Origin: WJKG01 sp964627305
Lineage (GTDB): Bacteria; Zixibacteria; MSB-5A5; GN15; FEB-12
Assembly (NCBI GenBank): GCA_964627305.1
Contig: CAZVHP010000020.1
Span: 1-20,695 of the forward strand
Direction: 5' to 3'
Length of the DNA: 20,695 nt
In this document: piece by piece, positions 6,771 through 14,121 of the stretch
Layout of the letters: every line of letters begins with the position of its first letter
How positions within the stretch are numbered: position 1 is the stretch's first letter
Translations under genes and position numbers: made by a program
The notes under the pieces: generated by a model
Seen by the model: the letters and a program-made list of their open reading frames with translations, nothing else
Databases searched by the model: none
Told to the model about the DNA's origin: nothing

Positions 6771-9030
6771 CTAACATGTAATCCAGCAGCCGCACCACGC
6801 CGTCCTTGCCCGCAGCGCCGACCTCCAATGGCGGGCCGACACAGGTCGGACACCCCGCCTCGCACATGCAGGCGCGGACATGCTCGCGGCAGGCCTCAAA
6901 CATCGGCTCCCAGTCTTTGTACAGCTTCTCTGCCAAACCCACGCCGCCGGGGATGTTCTCGTAGATGTACACGGTCGGTCGTTCGGTGAACGGGGCGCGC
7001 ACCTGCGAGATGGAGCGCAGGTCGCGGTAGTCGCACATGACCCACAGGGGGGCGATCTTGCCCATGATATTGGCCAGCCCGCGCAGGGCACCGCCGAACT
7101 CGGCGCCGTCCAATCTGAGGCGCAGGCCGATATCGCCGGGGAGGGCGTACCACACAGCGTGGGTGTGCATCTCCAGCTCGGGCATCTTCAGATGGCCGCT
7201 GCCGACATTCTCATGGGTCTCGAACTTGATCTTCTTGAACATGACGGTGACATTGGTGACAGTGACTTCGCCGTGACTCATTACGGCCTCGCCGACGGAG
7301 CGTTCGTCATCGATATCGAGCACTTTCAGTTCGGACTTGGTGTCGCTGTCGGTGTAGTAGTCGACGTTGGCTTCTCTGACGTAAGCCTTCTTGCCTTCCC
7401 AGTCCAGTTTGGTGACCTGGTACTGGCGGGCGGAGTGCAGGTAGATGGCTTCGGGGTGCAGGAAGATGGGGGCGGAGAAGTAGTCCACCTCGCCGATCAC
7501 TTCGTAGTTTTTGCTCTCGTTGAGGATGACGAAATTGTCCGGCGAGGCGGAGCGAAGCGAGATTTCGCCAGCGGGGTAGATTTCGCTGGACCAGTGGTAG
7601 CGTTCGCCGGAGCGCCGGACAACGCGGAGCTGCTCAAGATACTCCATGATTTCGTTGGTACCGTCGCCGTTGAAGCGCTCGGTTTCATCGATGGGCAACT
7701 CGAACGAGGCGCATTTGAGGTGGTTGGTGCGGATGATCAGGTTGTCCGGGTCGATGACGCCCGATTCGGGGGTACGATCGAACACGTAGCGTGGATCGTG
7801 ACAGAGGAACTGGTTGATGGCGGTGCTGGAGGCAACCATGATGGTCAGGGAGTTGCCGCTGCGCCTTCCGGCGCGGCCGGCCTGTTGCCACAAGGAGGCA
7901 ATGGTGCCGGGGTAGCCGACGATTATGGAGACATCGAGGCTGCCGACGTCGATTCCCAGTTCCAGGGCGTTGGTGGAGACAACACCGGTGACAGTCCCTT
8001 CGCGCAGACCGCGCTCAATCTGGCGACGTTCGTTGGGAAGGTAGCCGCCGCGGTATCCAGCGACGGTGATGCCGCGGCCGAACTCGCTTTTGAGTTCGCG
8101 CTTGAGGTAAGTCAGGATGACCTCGACATAGAGCCTGAAGTGGGCGAACACGATAGTCGGGATTCGGTTCTTCAGGAACATCGCCGCCAGCCGCGAGGCT
8201 TCCTTCACTGCTGATTTGCGGATGCCGAGCTGTTTGTTGATGACCGGCGGGTTGTACAGGATGAAATGCTTCTCACCGGAGGGGGCGCCGTTGCGGTCGA
8301 TCAGGGCTACGGGGCGTCCGATGATACGGCGGGTGAGGTCATCGGGGTTGGCGATCGTCGCCGAGCAACAGATAAAGGTCGGGTTGGAGCCGTAGAAGCG
8401 GCTGATGCGCTGCAACCGACGAATGACGTTGGCCAGATGCGAGCCGAAGACGCCGCGGTAGGAGTGGACTTCATCGATGACGATATACTTCAGGTTCTCA
8501 AACAGCTTGATCCACTTGGTATGGTGTGGCAGGATACCGGCATGGAGCATGTCGGGGTTGCTGATAACAATGTGTCCGGCGGCACGAATCAGTCGCCGGG
8601 CGGTGGTGGGAGTATCGCCATCGAAGGTGTAAGTGCGGATGTCGACATTCAGTGACTGGATCAGGTCGTATACCTCGGCCATCTGGTCCTGCGAGAGGGC
8701 CTTGGTCGGGAACAGATAGAGAGCACGGCTTTCGGGCTTCTTGAGAATTGTGTCCAATACGGGCAGGTTGTAACAGAGCGTCTTGCCCGAAGCGGTCGGA
8801 GTGACAACCACGAGGTCGTTGCCGTCGATCGCCGTTTGGATGGCCTCGGCCTGGTGCGAATAGAGGCGAGTGATGCCGCGATGGGTCAGAGCATCGACCA
8901 GCCGTCGGTCAAGCATCTTTGGGAACTCGGCATAAACGGCCTTGCGAGCGGGAAACGTCCGCCAGTGCGCGATGCTCTTAGTGAAGCGGGGATCGGACCT
9001 AAGGGTGTCGATGATCTGCTCGATATTCAC
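6754..9030 (-). CDS. MrfA-type DEAD/DEAH-box DNA helicase with C-terminal zinc cluster
   Basis: This 758-residue superfamily 2 helicase has TPTASGKT (Walker A, residues 77-84), DEVH (185-188), CSAT (221-224), a second RecA domain with STNALELGIDVGSLD and QQAGRAGRRSG (motif VI), and a C-terminal DUF1998-like domain. The cysteine cluster C721-x-C723-x3-C727-x2-C730 has the same spacing as the four cysteines of Bacillus MrfA, a 3'-5' helicase for repair of mitomycin-type DNA damage; yeast Hrq1 belongs to the same group. It starts at a GTG preceded by AAGGA. It is the last gene of an apparent operon, 36 bases after the archaemetzincin-like gene. A small hairpin CTCTGC-CCC-GCAGAG (9052-9066 on the minus strand) lies in that gap and lacks a T-run. 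Confidence 0.88.
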   Translation of the reverse strand: MNIEQIIDTLRSDPRFTKSIAHWRTFPARKAVYAEFPKMLDRRLVDALTHRGITRLYSHQAEAIQTAIDGNDLVVVTPTASGKTLCYNLPVLDTILKKPESRALYLFPTKALSQDQMAEVYDLIQSLNVDIRTYTFDGDTPTTARRLIRAAGHIVISNPDMLHAGILPHHTKWIKLFENLKYIVIDEVHSYRGVFGSHLANVIRRLQRISRFYGSNPTFICCSATIANPDDLTRRIIGRPVALIDRNGAPSGEKHFILYNPPVINKQLGIRKSAVKEASRLAAMFLKNRIPTIVFAHFRLYVEVILTYLKRELKSEFGRGITVAGYRGGYLPNERRQIERGLREGTVTGVVSTNALELGIDVGSLDVSIIVGYPGTIASLWQQAGRAGRRSGNSLTIMVASSTAINQFLCHDPRYVFDRTPESGVIDPDNLIIRTNHLKCASFELPIDETERFNGDGTNEIMEYLEQLRVVRRSGERYHWSSEIYPAGEISLRSASPDNFVILNESKNYEVIGEVDYFSAPIFLHPEAIYLHSARQYQVTKLDWEGKKAYVREANVDYYTDSDTKSELKVLDIDDERSVGEAVMSHGEVTVTNVTVMFKKIKFETHENVGSGHLKMPELEMHTHAVWYALPGDIGLRLRLDGAEFGGALRGLANIMGKIAPLWVMCDYRDLRSISQVRAPFTERPTVYIYENIPGGVGLAEKLYKDWEPMFEACREHVRACMCEAGCPTCVGPPLEVGAAGKDGVVRLLDYMLATAPV

Positions 9031-9066
9031 GTCATGTGATCCTTGTCAAAGCTCTGCGGGGCAGAG

Positions 9067-9633
9067 TCAGCCATTGCTGAGTTTGCGGCGACAGATGTCG
9101 CAGAACCGTCGGGACTTGCTGTCGATATCCAGCATCATCTGACTGAAGTAGTTCACGCATTTCGGGTTGCGACACTCGGGCAGCCCCAACAGGTGTGACA
9201 GCCGGTGCAGCACTTCCTTGAACAGCCGCGGGTAGACCTTGCTCTCATCCTCCGGAAGGCCGTAGAATTCCTGCCGGAGTCGGTACAGGGAGACCACCGC
9301 CGTGCCCGCGAGGGCGTCATCGTGCCCTATAACATAGTTCTCGTCGGGAAGATACAGGTCTTCTTCGCAGACGCCGATCACTTTCTCGCGGCTGTTGGCT
9401 TTGATGCGCTCCAGTTTGGCCATGATAACGAGAGCGTAGTACTGATTGCGGATGACGTTCTGGGCTTCTTCCGGCAGTTTCATTCCCTTGAGGATATCGA
9501 CCGACCGTGTGAACGCCGGGCCGACATCGGCGGCGAGACGGTTGACCAGCATGTAGTCAGCCTCTCCGATGGGGACAACGACAATCTTGGACCTGATGAG
9601 CGACATCTTTTTCTTGCTGACCTGCAAAGCCAT
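9067..9633 (-). CDS. Archaemetzincin-family protein with degenerate catalytic site
   Basis: This 188-residue protein matches archaemetzincins (peptidase family M54) in its N-terminal VVVPIGEADY, the central GTAVVSLYRLR and its zinc-finger tail. Active family members carry HExxHxxGxxHC-x4-C-x-M and then CxxC. Here the segment reads HRLSHLLGLPEC (143-154), RNPKC to 159, VN (160-161), and CDIC at 178-181. The catalytic Glu is Arg144, the third zinc His is Glu153 and the Met-turn Met is Asn161, while all four structural cysteines remain. It is probably not a peptidase; a binding or scaffolding role is inference. It starts three bases after the stop of the zinc-ribbon gene, so translation is probably coupled. 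An alternative start is Met10. Confidence 0.75.
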   Translation of the reverse strand: MALQVSKKKMSLIRSKIVVVPIGEADYMLVNRLAADVGPAFTRSVDILKGMKLPEEAQNVIRNQYYALVIMAKLERIKANSREKVIGVCEEDLYLPDENYVIGHDDALAGTAVVSLYRLRQEFYGLPEDESKVYPRLFKEVLHRLSHLLGLPECRNPKCVNYFSQMMLDIDSKSRRFCDICRRKLSNG

Positions 9634-9636
9634 CAG

Positions 9637-9828
9637 TTACACCGCATCGAAGAAATGTGAATCGCAGCCATCGGGAGACACTTTGATTTCAACCTTGCGG
9701 GCGCATTTGGGGCACCATCCCACGAAAGCATCACCCTTGCGGTTGAGGTATACGCGGGCATATACGTTGCAGCACTTGAAGTGGATGCCCACAAAGGGAC
9801 GGAGCTTGTGGTTGTTCTGCTTGTCCAT
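9637..9828 (-). CDS. Small zinc-ribbon protein of unknown function
   Basis: The chosen ATG gives 63 residues, cytosolic and basic, with a zinc-ribbon-like pattern: CC at residues ~19-20 (FKCC), CPKC at ~40-43 and the conserved-looking core FVGIHFKCCNVYARVYLNRKG. I recall similar short proteins in several bacterial phyla but no function. The start is awkward: the strong TAGGAGG (minus strand, ~9851-9857) lies five bases before ATGATG at 9845 in a different frame, whereas the chosen ATG at 9828 is ~22 bases away. The zinc pattern and the tight junction with the next gene still favour this frame. Upstream, after deoC, a T6 run follows only a weak 4-bp stem, so read-through from deoC is plausible. 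Confidence 0.6.
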   Translation of the reverse strand: MDKQNNHKLRPFVGIHFKCCNVYARVYLNRKGDAFVGWCPKCARKVEIKVSPDGCDSHFFDAV

Positions 9829-9935
9829 CGGTTGAAAGCCATCATTCTTGCCTCCTACATTAATACGAACCGTGCACGGGGAAAACAAAAAAGCCGCGAA
9901 TGTGAGATTGCCAGGCGGGGAACAAGGGCAGGTTG

Positions 9936-10610
9936 TCAGGCTGTCCTGCGAAGCCACTCTTTGATGATTTCTGCTGAGGACGAGCTGCCGAGCACTGTGG
10001 CTCCGGCGGCGAGCATGTACCGGCAGTCCTTCAGTGTGCGAATGCCACCGGCTGCTTTGATCGGCACCTGGCTGTCGGCGGCGCAGGCGAGATGGCGAAC
10101 TTGTTCGATCGTAGCCGGTTGGGCAAAGCCGGTACCGGTTTTCACGAATTGTGCGCCACCTTCAATGACAGCGCGTACCGCCTCGGATTGCTGATCGGGG
10201 CTGAGCAGGCTGCACTCGATAATGACTTTGAGGCCGATGCTGAACGGCAGAGCGTCACGGACGGTTCTGATCTCATCGGCGGCTTTCGCGGATTCACAGG
10301 AACGCAGCCAGCCGATATTGGCGACCATGTCGATTTCTGTGGCGCCATCACTGGCTGCTCGCAGGGCCTCGGCAACTTTGATGTCGGTGCGACTGGCCCC
10401 CAGGGGGAAACCCGCAACCGTAATGGCGGAAGTGTGGCTGCCTCGAAGGTGTTCTGCCGCAAGGGATACCCAGACCGGGTTGACGCAGAGTGCGCGCAGT
10501 TCCAGGTCGCGACAGAGCTGAGCAGCTGCGATGACATCCGCTTCGGTCGCCTCGGGTCTCAGGACAGCGTGGTCGATCCTTCGATTGAGTTGGAGAAGCG
10601 GATCAGTCAT
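9936..10610 (-). CDS. deoC: Deoxyribose-phosphate aldolase
   Basis: This 224-residue class I aldolase splits 2-deoxyribose 5-phosphate into glyceraldehyde 3-phosphate and acetaldehyde, using a lysine Schiff base. Visible residues are the Schiff-base lysine K157 in FVKTGTGF, the proton-relay lysine K185 in IKAAGGIR and the catalytic aspartate D94 in EIDMV. The N-terminal RIDHAVLRP corresponds to the usual IDHT/IDHA strand. The ATG is six bases after the deoB stop and has no clear ribosome-binding site, suggesting coupling to deoB. The length is typical of the short bacterial DeoC form. Confidence 0.93.
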   Translation of the reverse strand: MTDPLLQLNRRIDHAVLRPEATEADVIAAAQLCRDLELRALCVNPVWVSLAAEHLRGSHTSAITVAGFPLGASRTDIKVAEALRAASDGATEIDMVANIGWLRSCESAKAADEIRTVRDALPFSIGLKVIIECSLLSPDQQSEAVRAVIEGGAQFVKTGTGFAQPATIEQVRHLACAADSQVPIKAAGGIRTLKDCRYMLAAGATVLGSSSSAEIIKEWLRRTA

Positions 10611-10616
10611 GGTGTC

Positions 10617-11795
10617 TCAGGGCGTGATGTCTTTCATAAACGACCTGCCGGGGAACTGGTGAGGCAACCCTCTTGCGTCGGCGATGGTGGCGGCGATATC
10701 GGCGAAGGTTTCGCGCGTGCCCAGATCAATGCCTGACGCCAGTTGTCTGCCGTAGACCAGAAGGGGAACGTATTCGCGCGTGTGATCGGTGCTTGAGGTC
10801 ATGGTGGGGTCGCAGCCATGGTCGGCGGTGATGATCAACATGTCATCGGGTCGCATTTCTTCGACGACCTCTTCCATAGCGAGGTCGAAGTCTTCGAGGG
10901 CGCGCGCGAATCCGATGGCGTTGTTGCGGTGTCCATGTAGTTCGTCGAAGTCGACGAAGTTGGCGAAGATCAGGTCGTAGTCGGTCTCTTCGACGGCCTG
11001 GATAAGGGCGCCGGCGACATCGCGGTTGTTCTCCGTCTTGACTTTGTCGGTCAGGCCTCGGCCCGCGAACAGATCACCGATCTTGCCAATACCGACCGTA
11101 CGCAGGTTGTGTTTTGTGAACAGGTCGAGGATGGTGTCGTGCGGCGGTACGAGCGAGAAGTCTCGACGATTGCGGGTGCGCCTGAAATTCCCGGGTTCGC
11201 CCTCGAATGGCCGGGCGATGACGCGCCCCACGCCATACTCGCCCTGAAGCAGCTCACGGGCAATCTGGCAAATCTCATAGAGGCGTTCGGGGGGGTAGAG
11301 GCGCTCGTGGGCCGCAAGCTGGAAGACAGAGTCGGCCGACGTGTACAGAATCAGAGCCTTGGTTTCAAGGTGGGCGAAGCCGAGTTTCTGGATGATTTCG
11401 GTGCCGGAAGTGGCAACATTGCCGATGACTCCAACACCTGACCGGCGCTCGAATTCCTGCACCAGTTCGCGCGGAAAGCCCCTGGGGAAAACAGGGAAGG
11501 GTTTGTCAACGATAACGCCGGCCATCTCCCAGTGGCCGCTGGTGGAGTCCTTGCCGGCAGACTTCTCGGCGAGTTTGCCGAAACACGCTCGGGGTGGGGC
11601 AGCAGGCGGCACGCCTTCGACAGGGACGATATTGCCCAGGCCAAGACGCCCACAGGTATACATGTCCAGTCCGCCGACGGCCTCGGCGACGTGGGGGACA
11701 GTTGCCGCGCCGAGGTCGCCATACCGGGCGGCATCGGGGGCCTCGCCGACACCGCAGGCATCAGCGACCACAAGGATAGTACGTCCGATAGTCAT
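10617..11795 (-). CDS. deoB: Phosphopentomutase
   Basis: This 392-residue alkaline-phosphatase-superfamily enzyme interconverts ribose 1-phosphate/ribose 5-phosphate and the deoxy forms, feeding DeoC. It has the N-terminal metal aspartate VVADACGVGEAPDA (D12), the insert KDSTSGHWEM (residues 82-91), and the metal-binding C-terminal ITADHGCDPTMTSSTDHTREYVPLL. The residue matching the phosphorylated Thr85 of Bacillus cereus phosphopentomutase is Ser84 here (KD-S-TSGHWE), a conservative change of the nucleophile. The promoter -10 ends six bases before the ATG and there is no ribosome-binding site, so the mRNA is predicted to be leaderless. It is the first gene of the deoB-deoC-zinc ribbon-archaemetzincin-helicase run. 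Confidence 0.93.
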   Translation of the reverse strand: MTIGRTILVVADACGVGEAPDAARYGDLGAATVPHVAEAVGGLDMYTCGRLGLGNIVPVEGVPPAAPPRACFGKLAEKSAGKDSTSGHWEMAGVIVDKPFPVFPRGFPRELVQEFERRSGVGVIGNVATSGTEIIQKLGFAHLETKALILYTSADSVFQLAAHERLYPPERLYEICQIARELLQGEYGVGRVIARPFEGEPGNFRRTRNRRDFSLVPPHDTILDLFTKHNLRTVGIGKIGDLFAGRGLTDKVKTENNRDVAGALIQAVEETDYDLIFANFVDFDELHGHRNNAIGFARALEDFDLAMEEVVEEMRPDDMLIITADHGCDPTMTSSTDHTREYVPLLVYGRQLASGIDLGTRETFADIAATIADARGLPHQFPGRSFMKDITP

Positions 11796-11801
11796 GGCGC
11801 C

Positions 11802-11830
11802 AATCTATGCGCATGGCGTCGATTTGTAAA
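11802..11830 (-). promoter_or_regulatory. deoB promoter predicting a leaderless mRNA
   Basis: On the minus strand, TTTACA (11825-11830), a 17-base spacer and TAGATT (11802-11807) are followed by GGCGCC and then the deoB ATG (11795). A start seven bases after the -10 would fall on the A of ATG. No Shine-Dalgarno sequence precedes the ATG. Confidence 0.5.
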
Positions 11831-11842
11831 CCCCAAAGCAAA

Positions 11843-11874
11843 CCGACCGCATTGTGGTTGCGAAATGCGGTCGG
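11843..11874 (-). terminator. Terminator of the sigma/anti-sigma/lipoprotein operon
   Basis: A perfect 11-bp stem, CCGACCGCATT (11843-11853) with AATGCGGTCGG (11864-11874), has a 10-base loop. On the minus strand it is followed by TTTGCTTTGG. It lies 46 bases after the lipoprotein stop, and the deoB -35 begins 13 bases beyond it. Confidence 0.8.
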
Positions 11875-11920
11875 CGGTGCAGTTTTGAGATCGTCGGGCA
11901 AAGATCGTGGCGGTGAGCAG

Positions 11921-12760
11921 TTACTTGCGGGTCAGCTTCTTGAGCCGGAAGTCAACATCAGTCTCCGAGGTCAACTCGTACGGTTCCCACTGACCGTCCT
12001 TGAAGCGTTCACGTTCGCCGTTGATAATCCACCGCTCGCGCTGTTGTACGACCACGCCTTCCTTGTACGCGAAGTAGGTAACACCCGTAGTGGAAATGCG
12101 ATCCACGCCACGTCTTGGTGTATCGTCGGACAGGTCAGCCTCAAGCGGCAATATGAGGTTGCCGTCACACTCGATCACGGCGCAGTCATAGCCGCCCTCG
12201 CGGGCGAAGGAGGTCAGCTTGAAGGTTGTGGAGGCCTCCATGGGTCCTTCCGGGAGGATGACCTTGGTCGTCTGAGTCCAGCTATACCCCGGGGAGACTT
12301 CGTTGCGCGGGAAAATGGGCATGCCCTGTTCATAGAAGTTCTTGAGATACTTGACCATGCCGGGGCTGGTGTCGGTCAGAAACTTCAGGTCGACGATGCG
12401 GCCATCGGACTTGACAATGATCTCCAGTTTGCGAACCTCGCGGACCGTATCCATGACCGTCGAATCATCGGTTCGGGGATGCACATAGTCCCACTGGTCG
12501 GTTTCGAGGATGGTCGCGGAGCCGTCGGGGTGCACCTCGAGGACCTGCTGTTCGATCGACATTGCGAAGGTGCTCGACTCCTTGCGGACAATGCTGTCGC
12601 CGGAGGTGATCTGTGCGTGGCGTTTGTTGATTTGCTCGTATTTGGTGCTCAGGCCGGGTTCGAAGCGGAACTGGAGGGTGACGGACCGGTCTCCCTGGGC
12701 GCATCCCGCCAGCCCCGTCAGGACCAACCCGACCACAAGAATCGTGAGAAGCTTCTTCAC
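11921..12760 (-). CDS. Predicted lipoprotein of unknown function in a sigma-factor operon
   Basis: The start is a GTG at 12760, seven bases after AAGGAG, giving 279 residues. The longer upstream frame would begin before that site and is less likely. A short signal with the lipobox LAGC (Cys20) predicts a lipid anchor, probably on the periplasmic face of a membrane. The mature part is beta-rich, with many alternating strands (VTLQFRFEPG, DGSATILETDQW, SETDVDFRLKKLTRK), resembling lipoproteins of the LolA/DUF-type beta-sheet folds, but I do not recognise the family. It starts 38 bases after the anti-sigma stop and is the last gene before the terminator, so it is probably made under the control of the same sigma factor and may be an envelope sensor or effector. 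Confidence 0.75.
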   Translation of the reverse strand: MKKLLTILVVGLVLTGLAGCAQGDRSVTLQFRFEPGLSTKYEQINKRHAQITSGDSIVRKESSTFAMSIEQQVLEVHPDGSATILETDQWDYVHPRTDDSTVMDTVREVRKLEIIVKSDGRIVDLKFLTDTSPGMVKYLKNFYEQGMPIFPRNEVSPGYSWTQTTKVILPEGPMEASTTFKLTSFAREGGYDCAVIECDGNLILPLEADLSDDTPRRGVDRISTTGVTYFAYKEGVVVQQRERWIINGERERFKDGQWEPYELTSETDVDFRLKKLTRK

Positions 12761-12797
12761 TGTCGTACTCCTTACAAGACAGGGTGAGGGGAAAAAG

Positions 12798-13382
12798 CTA
12801 CCGGTACAGGAGGACATCGCTGAAGTCCGTCAGTCCGGCCAGTTTACCTGCGAAGCCGGGCAAACCGATCAACAGCACGCCCCGCGCCAGACGGAGTTCA
12901 TCGCTCGGCGTATAGAAGTCGGAAATCGGGTCGTCCATCATCAGTCGCAGCGGCGCGGTCACCAGGATCGGACTTTGGTTGACACTTGTAATGGTAGCCG
13001 CCTGCTCTTGTCTCTGGTGTTGCGATCCGATAGCGACAGCCGAAATCAGGATAGCCAGAGACAGGACCGCAGAGGCCAGGGCGCGAACGAAGGCGCGGCG
13101 GCGGTCGGCCTGATTCGGCCGAACGGCGGTTCTTTGCAGGTCCTGTGTGGGGTTGTCAACAGTGCGGGCCAGGATCAGTTCGGTCGTTTCGGACCAGTAA
13201 TCCGGACCAGGGTCAGGAACCCGTGCGTCGTGAAGCATCTCCTTGAGTCGAACCAGCTCCTGGTAGTCTCGACGGTACTCCGGTGAGGTGTCCAGGAGGT
13301 TTTCGACCTCCCGGCGCTCGGAGTTACTCAACTCATTGTCGAGGTAAGCCTCAAGGAGAGCCTGAGTATGGCGGACGCTCAT
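12798..13382 (-). CDS. Membrane-anchored anti-sigma-factor-like protein without zinc ligands
   Basis: This 194-residue protein begins two bases after the sigma factor stop. Residues 5-45 (LLEAYLDNELSNSERREVENLL) resemble the helical anti-sigma domain of ZAS/zf-HC2 proteins, but the HxxxCxxC zinc motif is absent and the whole protein has no cysteine. One transmembrane helix spans about residues 100-120 (ALASAVLSLAILISAVAIGS), preceded by arginines (RRR), so the N-terminus is cytosolic. The periplasmic tail is short (about 75 residues). The likely role is to hold the neighbouring ECF sigma factor at the membrane until a signal arrives. This is inferred from gene order and fold pattern, not from catalytic residues. 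Confidence 0.72.
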   Translation of the reverse strand: MSVRHTQALLEAYLDNELSNSERREVENLLDTSPEYRRDYQELVRLKEMLHDARVPDPGPDYWSETTELILARTVDNPTQDLQRTAVRPNQADRRRAFVRALASAVLSLAILISAVAIGSQHQRQEQAATITSVNQSPILVTAPLRLMMDDPISDFYTPSDELRLARGVLLIGLPGFAGKLAGLTDFSDVLLYR

Positions 13383-13384
13383 AG

Positions 13385-13960
13385 CTACTCCTTAGATCTC
13401 AAACGCTGCTTAAGTATCTTTCTCAGTTTGGTGCGCGCGATGTGGAGATTCGATCGTACCGTCGCCTCGGGACATTCGAAGATGCGGGCGATCTCGGCCT
13501 TGCTGAACCCCTCGATATCGTGCAATACGGCGGTGGCACGCTGTCGGGGGGGAAGTTGGTCCAGGGCCTTGTAGATCTGCTCCATTAACCGCTTGCGCTG
13601 ATATCTCTCGCTGGGGGTGTCGATTTGTCGTGCCAGGTCGAGTTGAACCTCGCCGGGGAGGGATGAGGTGTCCTCGCCGACGGTGCTGTGCCCTTTTCTC
13701 TTTCTCAGCAGATCGATTGCGTAATTGGTGGCCACCTTCATCAGGAAGGAGGGAAAGTAGCCGACACCCTGAAGCGTCTCCTTTCTTCTATAGACCCTTA
13801 CAAAGGCCTCCTGAACTACTTCATCGGCATCCAGGTGGTTTCTGAGGACGTTGAAAGCAATAGCGTAGACTTTCTCCCGGTACCGCCTGACCAACTCGGC
13901 GAAGGCCTTGTGGTCTCCATCAATGAATTTCTGTACGAGGTCGTGGGTATTCTCTTTCAT
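13385..13960 (-). CDS. ECF-type RNA polymerase sigma factor
   Basis: This 191-residue sigma-70-family protein has region 2 at residues ~15-85 (FAELVRRYREKVYAIAFNVL, DADEVVQEAFVRVYRR) and region 4 at ~125-185 (LPPRQRATAVLHDIEGFSKAEIARIF, then the recognition helix PEATVRSNLHIARTKLRK). Regions 1 and 3 are missing, as usual for ECF members. The start ATG follows AAGTGGGGA. It is the first gene of a three-gene operon with the anti-sigma protein and the lipoprotein, and an ECF-type promoter lies 27 bases upstream, suggesting autoregulation. Confidence 0.92.
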   Translation of the reverse strand: MKENTHDLVQKFIDGDHKAFAELVRRYREKVYAIAFNVLRNHLDADEVVQEAFVRVYRRKETLQGVGYFPSFLMKVATNYAIDLLRKRKGHSTVGEDTSSLPGEVQLDLARQIDTPSERYQRKRLMEQIYKALDQLPPRQRATAVLHDIEGFSKAEIARIFECPEATVRSNLHIARTKLRKILKQRLRSKE

Positions 13961-13986
13961 TCCCCACTTGGCTCTCTTACCAGCAA

Positions 13987-14012
13987 GACGTTTCAGTCCG
14001 GTTACTGTTCAA
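13987..14012 (-). promoter_or_regulatory. Candidate ECF autoregulatory promoter
   Basis: On the minus strand, TTGAAC (14007-14012), exactly 16 bases and CGTC (13987-13990) match the general ECF promoter plan (-35 with GAAC/AAC, N16, -10 with CGTC). The start would be near 13980, about 20 bases before the sigma gene. A housekeeping TTGACA further upstream lacks a good -10 at 17 bases. Confidence 0.5.
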
Positions 14013-14035
14013 CGAAAAGGGCAGGCAAAAATGAG

Positions 14036-14064
14036 TTGACTGCCCGGTCAGCATAGGCTATGCT
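14036..14064 (+). promoter_or_regulatory. Efflux-gene promoter overlapped by a palindrome
   Basis: TTGACT (14036-14041), 17 bases and TATGCT (14059-14064) form a plus-strand promoter for the MFS gene, with a start near 14071. A perfect inverted repeat AGCATAG-G-CTATGCT (14050-14064) covers the spacer end and the whole -10, as expected of a repressor operator. No obvious regulator gene is adjacent. Confidence 0.45.
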
Positions 14065-14121
14065 ACCCGTTGAAATTTGTCAATTCTTTTTTTGCCAACG
14101 ACTTAGCCGGATTCGTCAACT

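Noticed and set aside
6880..8214. A 444-codon open frame opposite the helicase gene
   Set aside because: It lies wholly antisense to a helicase with complete motifs, has no ribosome-binding site and shows the Gly/Val/Asp-rich bias typical of shadows in GC-rich genes.
9882..9925. A terminator after deoC
   Set aside because: A T6 run is present on the minus strand but the stem before it is only about four base pairs, so I did not list it.
11807..12787. A 326-codon plus-strand frame across the lipoprotein gene
   Set aside because: It crosses a strong terminator and is antisense to a gene with a proper lipobox and ribosome-binding site.
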